Assembly (NCBI GenBank): GCA_947488615.1
Contig: CANKZU010000003.1
Span: forward strand, 186,001-250,000
DNA: 64,000 bases
Reading direction: 5' to 3'
Origin: an uncultured Aurantimonas sp.
GTDB lineage: Bacteria; Pseudomonadota; Alphaproteobacteria; Rhizobiales; Rhizobiaceae
In this document: in pieces, positions 22,716 to 31,194 of the stretch
How the letters are laid out: each line of letters begins with the position of its first letter
How positions within the stretch are numbered: position 1 is the first letter of the stretch
Notes under the pieces: generated by a model
Told to the model about the DNA's origin: nothing
What the model saw: only the letters and a program-made list of their open reading frames with translations
Databases searched by the model: none
Translations under genes and position numbers: made by a program

Positions 22716-24740
22716 ATGAGCGACGACCTGTTTTCGGGCAATGCGGCGCGTCGGCCGAAATCGCCCAAGCCGGCCGACCAGCCTTTGCCGGTGCAAAATT
22801 CGACGCAGCCCGCCGAATACACGGCGGCCGATATCGAGGTGCTGGAGGGGCTGGAGCCGGTTCGCCGCCGCCCCGGCATGTATATCGGAGGCACCGACGA
22901 GAAGGCGCTGCATCATCTCTTCGCCGAGGTCATCGACAATTCGATGGACGAGGCGACCGCCGGACACGCCAATTTCATCGAGGTCGCGCTGGAGGCGGAC
23001 GGCACCTTGTCCGTCGCCGACAACGGTCGCGGGATTCCGGTCGACCCCCATCCCAAATACAAGAACAAGTCGGCGCTCGAAGTCATCATGACGACGCTGC
23101 ATGCCGGCGGAAAATTCGATTCGAAGGTCTATGAGACCTCTGGCGGCCTGCACGGCGTCGGCGTGTCCGTGGTCAACGCCCTGTCGGAGACCCTCGAAGT
23201 CGAGGTGGCGCGCAATCGCAAGCTCTACCGCCAGACCTATGCGCGGGGACTGGCGACTTCGACGCTCGACGAAGTCGGCGAAGTCCATAACCGCCGTGGC
23301 ACGCGGGTCCGGTTCAAGCCGGATCCGCAGATTTTTGGCGCCGGCGCCAGATTCCGCCCCGAACGGCTGTTCGCCATGGCTCGCTCGAAGGCCTACCTCT
23401 TCGGCGGCGTCGAGATTCGCTGGTCCTGCGATCAGAGCCTGCTCGTGCCCGGCGGCGACATCCCGGCTCGCGAGACATTTCACTTCCCTGGCGGGCTGAA
23501 GGATTATCTCGACGTCACGCTCGGCAAGGAGCACCGCGTCACCGCGCAGATCTTCGCCGGCCGGACCGAGAAAGTCTCGGGTCACGGCGCTGTCGAATGG
23601 GCTGTCAGCTGGACGCCGGAAGACGGCTTCATCCGCTCCTATTGCAACACCATTCCGACGCCCGAGGGCGGCACCCACGAGGCGGGCCTGCGCTCGGTGC
23701 TGCTGCGCGGCCTCAAGGCCTTCGCCGAGGTTTCCGGCAACAAACGGGCTTCGATCATCACCGGCGATGATCTGATGCTGACGGCCTCGGCCATGCTGTC
23801 GATCTTCATCAGGGAACCGGAATTCGTCGGGCAGACCAAGGACCGGCTGGCCACGGCCGAGGCGCAGCGGATCGTCGAGCAATCGATGCGCGATTCCTTC
23901 GACATCTGGCTCGCCTCCTCGCCGCAGGACGCGGCGCGGCTGATCGACTGGGTGGTCGAGCGCGCCGACGAGCGGCTACGCCGCCGCCAGGAGAAGGAGG
24001 TCAGCCGCAAGAGCGCGACGCGCAAGCTGCGGCTACCGGGCAAGCTCGCCGACTGCTCGCAAAACGGCGCCGCCGGGGCCGAAATCTTCATCGTCGAGGG
24101 GGATTCCGCCGGCGGTTCGGCCAAGCAGGCGCGCGATCGCCGCCTGCAGGCGATCCTGCCGCTACGCGGCAAGATCCTCAATGTGGCGAGTGCCGGTCGC
24201 GAGAAGCTCGGCGCCAATCAACAGCTCGCCGATTTGATTCAGGCGCTGGGCTGCGGCACCCGCGCAAAATACCGCGACGAGGATCTGCGCTACGAGCGCG
24301 TGATCATCATGACCGACGCCGACGTCGACGGCGCCCATATCGCCTCCCTGCTGATCACTTTCTTCTACCAGGAAATGCCGGAACTGATCCGTGGCGGTCA
24401 CCTGTTTCTGGCGGTGCCGCCGCTTTACAAGCTGACCCAAGGCGGAAAATCCTTCTACGCCCGCGACGACATGGATCGCGAGCGGTTGATCGCCAAAGAG
24501 TTCAATGGGCGCGGCAAGGTCGAGGTCTCGCGCTTCAAGGGCCTTGGCGAGATGCTGCCGTCGCAGCTCAAGGAAACGACCATGGACCCGAGGAAACGCA
24601 CCCTGCTCAGGGTCGTTATGGACGAAGCGCCGGAATCGGGTACGTCGTTCGCCGTCGACGCGCTGATGGGAAACAAACCGGAAGCCCGTTTTCGTTTCAT
24701 TCAGGATCGTGCCGCATTCGTCAAGGAACTGGACATCTAA
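22716..24740 (+). CDS. parE: DNA topoisomerase IV subunit B
   Basis: ParE is the ATPase subunit of topoisomerase IV, which unlinks replicated chromosomes. The 674-residue product has the GHKL ATPase motifs RRRPGMYIGG, EVIDNSMDEA, DNGRGIPVDPHPK and GGLHGVGVSVVNALS, and the Toprim motifs IFIVEGDSAGGSAKQARDR and DADVDGAHIASLL. The N-terminus MSDDLFSGN and a length shorter than GyrB point to ParE. It stands alone, with an exported-protein gene 47 bases downstream. Confidence 0.95.
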   Translation: MSDDLFSGNAARRPKSPKPADQPLPVQNSTQPAEYTAADIEVLEGLEPVRRRPGMYIGGTDEKALHHLFAEVIDNSMDEATAGHANFIEVALEADGTLSVADNGRGIPVDPHPKYKNKSALEVIMTTLHAGGKFDSKVYETSGGLHGVGVSVVNALSETLEVEVARNRKLYRQTYARGLATSTLDEVGEVHNRRGTRVRFKPDPQIFGAGARFRPERLFAMARSKAYLFGGVEIRWSCDQSLLVPGGDIPARETFHFPGGLKDYLDVTLGKEHRVTAQIFAGRTEKVSGHGAVEWAVSWTPEDGFIRSYCNTIPTPEGGTHEAGLRSVLLRGLKAFAEVSGNKRASIITGDDLMLTASAMLSIFIREPEFVGQTKDRLATAEAQRIVEQSMRDSFDIWLASSPQDAARLIDWVVERADERLRRRQEKEVSRKSATRKLRLPGKLADCSQNGAAGAEIFIVEGDSAGGSAKQARDRRLQAILPLRGKILNVASAGREKLGANQQLADLIQALGCGTRAKYRDEDLRYERVIIMTDADVDGAHIASLLITFFYQEMPELIRGGHLFLAVPPLYKLTQGGKSFYARDDMDRERLIAKEFNGRGKVEVSRFKGLGEMLPSQLKETTMDPRKRTLLRVVMDEAPESGTSFAVDALMGNKPEARFRFIQDRAAFVKELDI

Positions 24741-24787
24741 TCCAATACCGCTGAAATGCCGTCGATTGCCCAATCGGAGGATTCCCC

Positions 24788-25381
24788 ATGCCCCATCGCA
24801 GACACTGGCTTGCCGGTACCGCATTCGTCGTCATGGTCATGAGCCATACGGCCGCTTTAGCCCAGGCGGACGCCGGAGCTCCCATCGCCGCACCGGACGC
24901 CGCTCAACCGGCTGAAACCCTGGTGACACCCGACACGGCGCAACCCGCCGAGGCCAAAACGGCGCCAGCAGCCTCCGGCGATCCGGAGATCGCCGCAAAG
25001 GCAAAGTCGGCCGCCGAAGGAATGTCGCCGCAGGTCCAGGATGTCCAGATCGTCGGACCATGGTCGGACGGCGCGCGTGATGGCGTCTGGCGGACGGTCA
25101 TGGTGCAATCGCAGACGGACGATTCCGCCTTTCATTTCTTCGTTCAGCAACTCGAGGGTGCGGGCGCGAACCTGTCGGTGCTGTCGACCACCGAAGTCGG
25201 CGAAATAAGCCAGATCGACGGAACAGTCGTGGGCTACCGCGCCGACGAGCCGAGCGAAGAACAGCCAAACGGTCTGACGTTGTTCTTCGACATCCTGCCC
25301 TCCGACGGGGAAATCGCCGAGACCTACGAGCTGCATTTCTTTCCGGGGGAACCTTACAGCTTCGGTCCCGCGACCAACTGA
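24788..25381 (+). CDS. Hypothetical exported protein, 197 aa
   Basis: I do not recognise a family. The signal peptide is clear (LAGTAFVVMVMSHTAALAQ, cleavage after ALA at about residue 25). An Ala/Pro-rich linker of about 45 residues with repeated AQPAE units follows, then a beta-rich globular domain (VQDVQIVGPWSDGARDGVWR, TLFFDILPSDGEIAETYELH). GGAGG lies eight bases before the ATG. It is probably a periplasmic protein. Its 3' end overlaps the convergent hydrolase gene by 28 bases. Confidence 0.8.
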   Translation: MPHRRHWLAGTAFVVMVMSHTAALAQADAGAPIAAPDAAQPAETLVTPDTAQPAEAKTAPAASGDPEIAAKAKSAAEGMSPQVQDVQIVGPWSDGARDGVWRTVMVQSQTDDSAFHFFVQQLEGAGANLSVLSTTEVGEISQIDGTVVGYRADEPSEEQPNGLTLFFDILPSDGEIAETYELHFFPGEPYSFGPATN

Positions 25382-26094
25382 TCAGACGCGACCGAAGCGT
25401 CTCGTTGAAGATGCCGTCGGATCACCGCACTCGCGGCGTCGGGCGCTTCCATGGTGACCATGTGACCGACGCCGTCGAGGAGATGAAGCGCGCTGGCCGG
25501 CATAGCGGCGGCCATTTCGCGGGACCGGTCCGGCGGAATGATCTGATCCTCGGTTCCGGCCAAAACCGTCGTCGGGACTCGGATGCACGGCAATAGTGAT
25601 GTCTGATCCCGCCGTCCGATGATGGCCTCCTGCTGGCGCGCGAAGCTGTCGACTCCGATCGTTTCCGCCATCGCGACGATCCGCCGGCGCAGCTGCGGGT
25701 CGGTGCGGCCGCTGGGACCGAGCAGCCGATCGGAAAGGATATCCGCGACGGCCGCGATACCCTTGTCGTGAGCCAACGCGACCAGGCGCCGGCGTATGGC
25801 CGTCTGCTCCGCGGTGTCGGCCTTGGCACTGGTCGCCATCAGAACGAGGTCGGTGATGCGCTCGGGTGCGATCCGCATGACTTCGAGGGCCACATAGCCG
25901 CCCATCGACAGGCCGCAGAGGAAGAACCGATCCGGCGCGACCTCGACCAGACGCTCGGCCATCGCCGCGATGGTCGGGTCGGACGTCGTATCGGCCACCA
26001 GGACGCGCTCGGATGCGACGGCCGCGATCTGGTCCCGATAAAGATCGTCAGTACATAACAGACCCGGAATCATCACAATCTGCGTCAGATTCAT
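25354..26094 (-). CDS. Alpha/beta-fold hydrolase
   Basis: A 246-residue alpha/beta hydrolase. The nucleophile elbow is LCGLSMGGYVALEV (G-L-S-M-G, Ser near residue 82), the oxyanion region is VMIPGLLCTDDLY, and the C-terminal acid and base are expected in GTEDQIIPP and GVGHMVTMEAPD. The substrate is unknown. I chose the start MNLTQIVMIPG; an in-frame ATG 12 codons upstream is also possible. The ends of this gene and the exported-protein gene overlap tail to tail. Confidence 0.88.
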   Translation of the reverse strand: MNLTQIVMIPGLLCTDDLYRDQIAAVASERVLVADTTSDPTIAAMAERLVEVAPDRFFLCGLSMGGYVALEVMRIAPERITDLVLMATSAKADTAEQTAIRRRLVALAHDKGIAAVADILSDRLLGPSGRTDPQLRRRIVAMAETIGVDSFARQQEAIIGRRDQTSLLPCIRVPTTVLAGTEDQIIPPDRSREMAAAMPASALHLLDGVGHMVTMEAPDAASAVIRRHLQRDASVASDQLVAGPKL

Positions 26095-26236
26095 CTTTTG
26101 TACCCTGTAAATCGCCGGAAATCGCCCCATATCTGGCGCTGCGGTTGACTCGCGACGAGCGTCACCCTATCGCCCTGTCGACTGGGCTTTCAAACGCTAC
26201 CGACCCCCAATTCAACTATTCAAGAGAACCGCTAGC

Positions 26237-27760
26237 TTGAAACTCTTTTCCGAACTCGGCCTCAGCGCCAAGGTCCTGGCCGCCGTCGAGGCAGCTGGAT
26301 ACAGTGAACCGACGCCGATCCAGGAACAGGCCATCCCTCATGCGATTGAAGGCCGGGACGTGCTCGGCATCGCGCAGACGGGAACCGGCAAGACGGCCTC
26401 CTTCGTGCTGCCGATGTTGACGCGGCTCGAAAAGGGTCGCGCCCGCGCCCGCATGCCTCGGACGCTGATCATCGAACCGACTCGCGAGCTCGCGGCGCAG
26501 GTCGAGGAATCCTTTGTCAAATACGGCCTCGACCAGAAGATCAATATCGCTTTGCTGATTGGCGGCGTCTCGTTCGGCGATCAGAACAAGAAGATCGATC
26601 GCGGCGTTGACGTTCTGATCGCGACACCAGGTCGGTTGCTCGACCATTTCGAGCGCGGCAAGCTGTTGATGACTGCTGTCGAAGTGCTCGTCATCGACGA
26701 GGCGGATCGCATGCTCGACATGGGGTTCATTCCGGATATCGAGCGGATCTGCAAGCTCTTGCCGATCACGCGGCAGACACTGTTCTTCTCGGCGACGATG
26801 CCGCCTGAGATTACCCGGCTTACCGAGCAGTTTCTGCAGAACCCGGTCCGGGTCGAGGTGGCAAAGCCGGCGTCCGCCGCCCTCACCGTCACCCAGAGGC
26901 TGATTGCTTCGAAGAAGGACGATTTCGAGAAGCGAGAGACGCTACGCACGATCATTCGCGAGCAGGACGACCTGACCAACGCGATCATCTTCTGCAACCG
27001 CAAGCGCGACGTAGCCACGCTGTTCCGCTCTCTCGATAAACACGGTTTTTCAGCGGGTGCTTTGCACGGCGACATGGACCAGCGCTCGCGGACCGCGATG
27101 CTCCAAAGCTTCCGCGACAACCAGATCCAGCTTCTGGTCGCGTCCGATGTCGCGGCCCGCGGCCTCGATATTCCGGCCGTCAGCCATATTTTCAACTTCG
27201 ACGTTCCGATTCACGCCGAAGACTACGTGCATCGCATCGGTCGGACCGGTCGTGCCGGTCGGTCAGGCAAGGCCTTCACCCTCGTTGCCAAGTCCGACAA
27301 GAAATATCTCGACGCGATCGAAAAGCTGATCGGCGGCGAGATCGCCTGGCATGGCGAGCCGGTCGCGACGCTCGTCGACGCGCCGTCGGACGACAAGCCA
27401 GCCCGTCGTAGCAGTCGTCGCGGGACCGGCACGCGCCGTCGCGACAACAGTGAGAAGCCGCCTTTGGCGCCTGAAACTGACACTGCTTCGGTGGAAGAGC
27501 CGGCGGTGGCACGCGCCGAAGCCGGAGAATTGGATGTTCCAGTCGAGGCTCTCGCAGAGGAGAGCGTCGCATCCGAGGTATCCGCACGTAGCCGGACAAG
27601 CCGCAAGCGGTCCGGTACTAACGGCGAACGCGCCAGACCGGCTGCTCCCCGCTCCCGATCGTCGCAGCCTGCCAGTCGCGCGCGGACTGACGACGGCAAC
27701 GCCCCGGTCGGCTTCGGCGACGACATTCCCGCATTCATGCTGATCGGCACCGGCGCTTAA
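26237..27760 (+). CDS. rhlE: DEAD-box ATP-dependent RNA helicase (RhlE-like)
   Basis: A 507-residue DEAD-box helicase that unwinds RNA duplexes. Motifs in order: the Q motif (GYSEPTPIQEQAIP), Walker A AQTGTGKT, PTRELAAQ, TPGRLLDHF, DEADRMLDMGF, SAT, ARGLDIP and HRIGRTGRAGR. A disordered tail of about 130 residues rich in Ser, Arg, Ala and Glu may bind RNA. The start is a TTG codon (MKLFSELGLSAK), the usual N-terminus of this group. The IS element lies 44 bases after the stop. RhlE is the best match, though other rhlE-like paralogues exist in these bacteria. Confidence 0.92.
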   Translation: MKLFSELGLSAKVLAAVEAAGYSEPTPIQEQAIPHAIEGRDVLGIAQTGTGKTASFVLPMLTRLEKGRARARMPRTLIIEPTRELAAQVEESFVKYGLDQKINIALLIGGVSFGDQNKKIDRGVDVLIATPGRLLDHFERGKLLMTAVEVLVIDEADRMLDMGFIPDIERICKLLPITRQTLFFSATMPPEITRLTEQFLQNPVRVEVAKPASAALTVTQRLIASKKDDFEKRETLRTIIREQDDLTNAIIFCNRKRDVATLFRSLDKHGFSAGALHGDMDQRSRTAMLQSFRDNQIQLLVASDVAARGLDIPAVSHIFNFDVPIHAEDYVHRIGRTGRAGRSGKAFTLVAKSDKKYLDAIEKLIGGEIAWHGEPVATLVDAPSDDKPARRSSRRGTGTRRRDNSEKPPLAPETDTASVEEPAVARAEAGELDVPVEALAEESVASEVSARSRTSRKRSGTNGERARPAAPRSRSSQPASRARTDDGNAPVGFGDDIPAFMLIGTGA

Positions 27761-27800
27761 CACCCGCCGCCGCAGGTCTCGCATCAACATATCCTATGGG

Positions 27801-27804
27801 CTAG
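27801..27804. repeat. Target-site duplication, left copy
   Basis: CTAG directly precedes the left terminal repeat; the same CTAG (29247-29250) follows the right terminal repeat. IS701-family elements duplicate a 4-bp YTAR-type target, which CTAG fits. Confidence 0.7.
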
Positions 27805-27901
27805 CACTACTTTGGCATATTTTTAGCGCGCGACGATTTTAGAGATTCCCAGGATGGGTTTTCGATGATTCATAGGAGGTCGGCTTTTTGGAGGGCCGGC
27901 C

Positions 27902-29244
27902 ATGGACAGGAACTGGCAAGCTGAACTGCAGCGCTGGCTGACGCCGTTTTCCGCGGCGCTGCGGCACAAGACGCGGGCACGGATGTGCCCGGCCTATATC
28001 GCGGGGCTGATTGGCCCTGGCGATCGCAAGAGCATTCAGCCGATGGCGGCACGTGACGGCGGCGTGAGCTACGACCAGCTTCATCATTTCATCGGCAGTG
28101 GCGTTTTGGGATGCAGCGCCCCTTGAAGCAGCGCTTCTCGTCGAAGCCGACAAATTGGTCGGCGGCGACAGTGCCTGGTTGATCATCGACGACACCGCGT
28201 TGCCGAAGAAGGGGCGTCACTCGGTTGGCGTTGCGCCACAATACGCCTCCGCGCTTGGGAAGACGGCCAACTGTCAGTCTCTGGTTTCGGTGACGCTGGC
28301 ATCGCGCGAGGTGCCGGTGATGGTAGGGCTGCGGCTGTTTCTGCCGGAGACCTGGACAAACGATCCCGAGCGCATGGTGCGGGCCCGCGTACCGAAGGAT
28401 CGACAGGCTGCGGTGACAAAACCGGAGATCGCGATCGAGGAGATCGACCGTGTCATCGCCTCCGGGGTGCGTTTCGGCTGCGTGCTCGCCGATTCAGGAT
28501 ATGGATCAAGCGGGCCTTTCCGCCAGGCTTTGAACGAGCGCGGCCTCAAATGGGCGGTGGGTTTGTCGCGCCGCCAGAATGTCTACCCAGCCGAAATTGC
28601 CCTGATCTTTCCTGTCGCCAAAACCGGAAATCGCCGCAAATACCACATTCCTGACCAGCCTCCGGTTTCCGCCGAGACGATGTTGGCCGGAGAGAAATGG
28701 CGAAAGGTCAGCTGGCGACAGGGCACCAAGGGCCGACTGTCCTGCCGCTTCGCCGCCCGCCGTGTCCGGCTTGCCGATGGCCATAGGCACAGGATGTACG
28801 ACGGCCGCGTCCAGGCCATGCCTGGCGACGAAGTCTGGCTCGTCGGCGAGCGGCGGTCGACCGGAGAGCAGAAATACTATGTGTCGAACCTGCCAGGCGA
28901 TGCCACCATCAGGATGCTCGCCGCTGCCATCAAGGCCAGATGGATCTGTGAACAGGCGCACCAGCAACTCAAGGAAGAGCTTGGACTCGACCACTTCGAA
29001 GGCCGATCCTGGACGGGATTACACCGACATGTCTTGATGACGATGATCGCCTACGCCTTCCTCCAATCCCGCCGCCTCAAAGCAGCGGGACGGAAAAAAA
29101 AGAGTCACAGGTCCGCCGCCACAACCCAGCATGCCGGCGATCAGGCAAGCCATCCTCGATCTCTTCGCACGACCTCCGCCCCTGCGATGCCCTCATTGTG
29201 AAATGCTCATCGCAGAAACCGACAAACCAAAAGTGCCAAAGTAG
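27902..29244 (+). pseudogene. IS701-family transposase with two frameshifts
   Basis: Three pieces in two shifts make one transposase. Piece 1 starts MDRNWQAELQRWLTPFSAAL and runs to LHHFIGSGV. A T4 run at 28104-28107 then puts the frame out; removing one T gives GVWDAAPLEAALL, which joins piece 2. Piece 2 carries the catalytic-core segments WLIIDDTALPKKGRHSVG, VLADSGYGSSGPF and QLKEELGLDHFEGRSW. An A8 run at 29094-29101 shifts the frame again; with seven A the protein continues VTGPPPQPSMPAIRQAIL ... RCPHCEMLI and stops at TAG 29242-29244 inside the right repeat. Without the second correction it ends early at about 29201. Both shifts are +1. The gene is inactive unless slippage or sequencing error explains the runs. 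Confidence 0.85.
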
Positions 29245-29246
29245 TG
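29234..29246. repeat. Right terminal inverted repeat of the IS701 element
   Basis: TGCCAAAGTAGTG is the exact reverse complement of the left end at 27805-27817. The restored transposase stop codon lies inside it. Confidence 0.85.
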
Positions 29247-29375
29247 CTAGGTATCCTGGCTCGTCGAATTGGTGTGTTTCGCGCCGATCGCTTTCCGTTT
29301 CGGTCGATGATTTGGCGAGGGCCACGATATCGGCGAAGCCAGCGAAGTGCGATTGATCGATTATTGCTATCCGGC

Positions 29376-30764
29376 TTATCGAATCTCTATTCCGGCTAAT
29401 TGTTCGCTTAGTCGTCGTAGTTCCGTCTGCGCCTGGACCGTCATCTCGACGCTGAGAGCCACCGAGCCGTCATCGCGGTCCTTTCTGCCGGTCACCGATG
29501 AATTCTGGTAGATCCAAGGCAGAACCCCCATGCCGTCCGGCGCAACCTCGATGCTCACTTCGCGGAGGCGGCCGGCGATGCGCCGCTCGATGTCCGCTAA
29601 AAGCTCGGGCACGCCTTCGCCGGTGATCGCCGAGACAAGGTGGGTGGCCTGAGGCACTTGCTGACCCTCGCGGACCGTCGCCAAATGTTGCCTGGCGGGC
29701 TCGTCCAGCAGGTCGATCTTGTTCCAGACCTCGGCGACATGATCGCTGTCGTCGGCGTCGATGTCGAGATCGCGTAGAATTTTCCGCACGTCCTCGGCCT
29801 GCGCCAAGGTGTCGGGATCGGCCATGTCGCGGACATGCAGAACGATCTCGGCTTCGATCACCTCCTCCAGGGTTGCCCGAAACGCCGCGACGAGATGGGT
29901 CGGCAAGTCGGACACAAAACCCACGGTATCGGAAAACATGATTTCGGTCCCGTGGGGAAGCGTCGCACGGCGCAGGGTGGGATCGAGGGTCGCGAACAGC
30001 AGGTCCTTGGCAAAGACGTCCGCGCCGGTCAACCGGTTGAAAAGCGTCGATTTGCCGGCATTCGTATAACCGACCAGCGCCACCACCGGATGCGGCGCTT
30101 TCTTGCGCTTGGCGCGATGCAACTGACGTGTGCGCCGCACCGCCTCCAGATCCTTTTCCAGCCGTTTGATGCGCTCTTGCAGCTGGCGGCGATCGGATTC
30201 GATCTGGGTTTCACCGGGGCCGCCCAGAAACCCGGCGCCGCCGCGCTGTCGCTCGAGATGGGTCCAGCTGCGTACGAGCCGGCCGCGTTGATAGTTCAGA
30301 TGCGCCAGTTCGACCTGAAGCCGACCCTCCTTTGTTCTGGCCCGTTGGCCGAATATCTCAAGGATGAGCCCGGTTCGGTCGAGGACTTTCGCGTCGAGTT
30401 CCTTTTCGAGGTTGCGCTGCTGGACTGGCGTCAGCGGATGGTCGATGACGATCAGACCGATGTCCTCGCTCGCCACGAGCCCCTTCAGTTCCTCAACCTT
30501 GCCTGCCCCAATCAGCGTCGCCGGGCGCGGCCGAACGCCGCTGACGACGCCGCTAGCGACGATATCGAGTCCGATCGCGGCGGCCAGGCCCATCGCCTCC
30601 TCCAATCGCGCATCGTCGCTCCGGCGCGCCAGATCGGAGCTGCCGTGGTTTGCCTCGTCCGGCGACTGAAACTGCTTGAAGACCGGCACGAAAACCGCGG
30701 CGCGCGTTACTACACTGCCGTGTTCGATCGGACCCTTTGGTCTGGATTCCTTATGTTCGGCCAA
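29376..30764 (-). CDS. hflX: Ribosome-associated GTPase HflX
   Basis: HflX binds the 50S subunit and rescues or splits stalled ribosomes, notably after heat stress. The 462-residue product has the N-terminal HflX domain (GAGKVEELKG, VIDHPLTPVQQRNLEKEL, DRTGLILEIFGQRA), the Gly-rich linker GGAGFLGGPGETQIE, and the G domain (GYTNAGKSTLFN, DTVGFVSDLP, NKIDLLD). The start is a TTG directly abutting the hfq stop (TGATTG), so it is probably translated by coupling to hfq. hfq-hflX is a widely conserved pair. Confidence 0.96.
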   Translation of the reverse strand: MAEHKESRPKGPIEHGSVVTRAAVFVPVFKQFQSPDEANHGSSDLARRSDDARLEEAMGLAAAIGLDIVASGVVSGVRPRPATLIGAGKVEELKGLVASEDIGLIVIDHPLTPVQQRNLEKELDAKVLDRTGLILEIFGQRARTKEGRLQVELAHLNYQRGRLVRSWTHLERQRGGAGFLGGPGETQIESDRRQLQERIKRLEKDLEAVRRTRQLHRAKRKKAPHPVVALVGYTNAGKSTLFNRLTGADVFAKDLLFATLDPTLRRATLPHGTEIMFSDTVGFVSDLPTHLVAAFRATLEEVIEAEIVLHVRDMADPDTLAQAEDVRKILRDLDIDADDSDHVAEVWNKIDLLDEPARQHLATVREGQQVPQATHLVSAITGEGVPELLADIERRIAGRLREVSIEVAPDGMGVLPWIYQNSSVTGRKDRDDGSVALSVEMTVQAQTELRRLSEQLAGIEIR

Positions 30765-31010
30765 TCACGCCTTCCCGTCTTCGTCGCCGTCATACATGTT
30801 GACCGGCTGCGAGGGCATGATCGTTGAGATCGCATGCTTGTAGACCAACTGGGAATGCCCGTCGCGCCGCAGCAGGACACAGAAATTGTCGAATGACGTC
30901 ACCACGCCGGTCAATTTCACGCCGTTGACGAGGAAGATCGTCAGCGAAATCTTTTGCTTCCGAACCGTATTGAGAAAGAGATCCTGCAGATTCTGGGTGC
31001 GTTCAGGCAT
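30765..31010 (-). CDS. hfq: RNA chaperone Hfq
   Basis: Hfq is a hexameric Sm-like protein that pairs small RNAs with mRNAs. The 81-residue product has the Sm1 motif [20 protein letters not shown] and the Sm2 motif [15 protein letters not shown]. In alphaproteobacteria it also supports nif and fix gene regulation. The start [12 protein letters not shown] is preceded by AAGGTTTG; an in-frame extension of 13 residues is less likely. An intrinsic terminator separates it from trkA, so it should have its own promoter within the 135 bases after that terminator. Confidence 0.97.
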   Translation of the reverse strand: MPERTQNLQDLFLNTVRKQKISLTIFLVNGVKLTGVVTSFDNFCVLLRRDGHSQLVYKHAISTIMPSQPVNMYDGDEDGKA

Positions 31011-31144
31011 CAAACCTTGTCCTTTTCCTATTCTTATTGGCCGCGGCAACGACCGCCTGGCGGCTGTCGATCCGTGCGTTTCGCTCGGTCTCTACCTGGA
31101 GCGCTTACGGCGTCGAAGCTTCTCCCCGCAACCTCGACCCTAAC

Positions 31145-31168
31145 AAAAAACCCGGCCGCCTGGCCGAG
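31145..31168 (-). terminator. Intrinsic terminator after trkA
   Basis: On the minus strand CTCGGCC and GGCCGGG form a 7-bp stem (one T-G pair) with a 4-base loop, followed by T6. It would end transcription through trkA before hfq. Confidence 0.8.
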
Positions 31169-31194
31169 GATCCGCCTGTCGCAGAGCGACGGGA

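Larger units (their letters stand above)
27805..29246. mobile_element. IS701-family insertion sequence, about 1.44 kb
   Basis: Bounded by 13-bp perfect terminal inverted repeats (CACTACTTTGGCA, 27805-27817 and 29234-29246) and flanked by CTAG direct repeats. It holds a single transposase gene interrupted by two frameshifts. It sits between the 3' ends of rhlE and hflX, a neutral position. The complete ends and duplication suggest recent transposition. Confidence 0.88.

Noticed and set aside
29088..29110. Programmed -1 ribosomal frameshift at A-AAA-AAG in the transposase
   Set aside because: The frame contains A-AAA-AAG, but a -1 shift leads to the wrong frame. Restoration of the C-terminus needs a +1 shift, and the first lesion (T4) also needs +1.
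30765..31049. Longer Hfq start 13 codons upstream
   Set aside because: The extra residues are not seen in Hfq proteins, and the internal ATG has a good ribosome-binding site.
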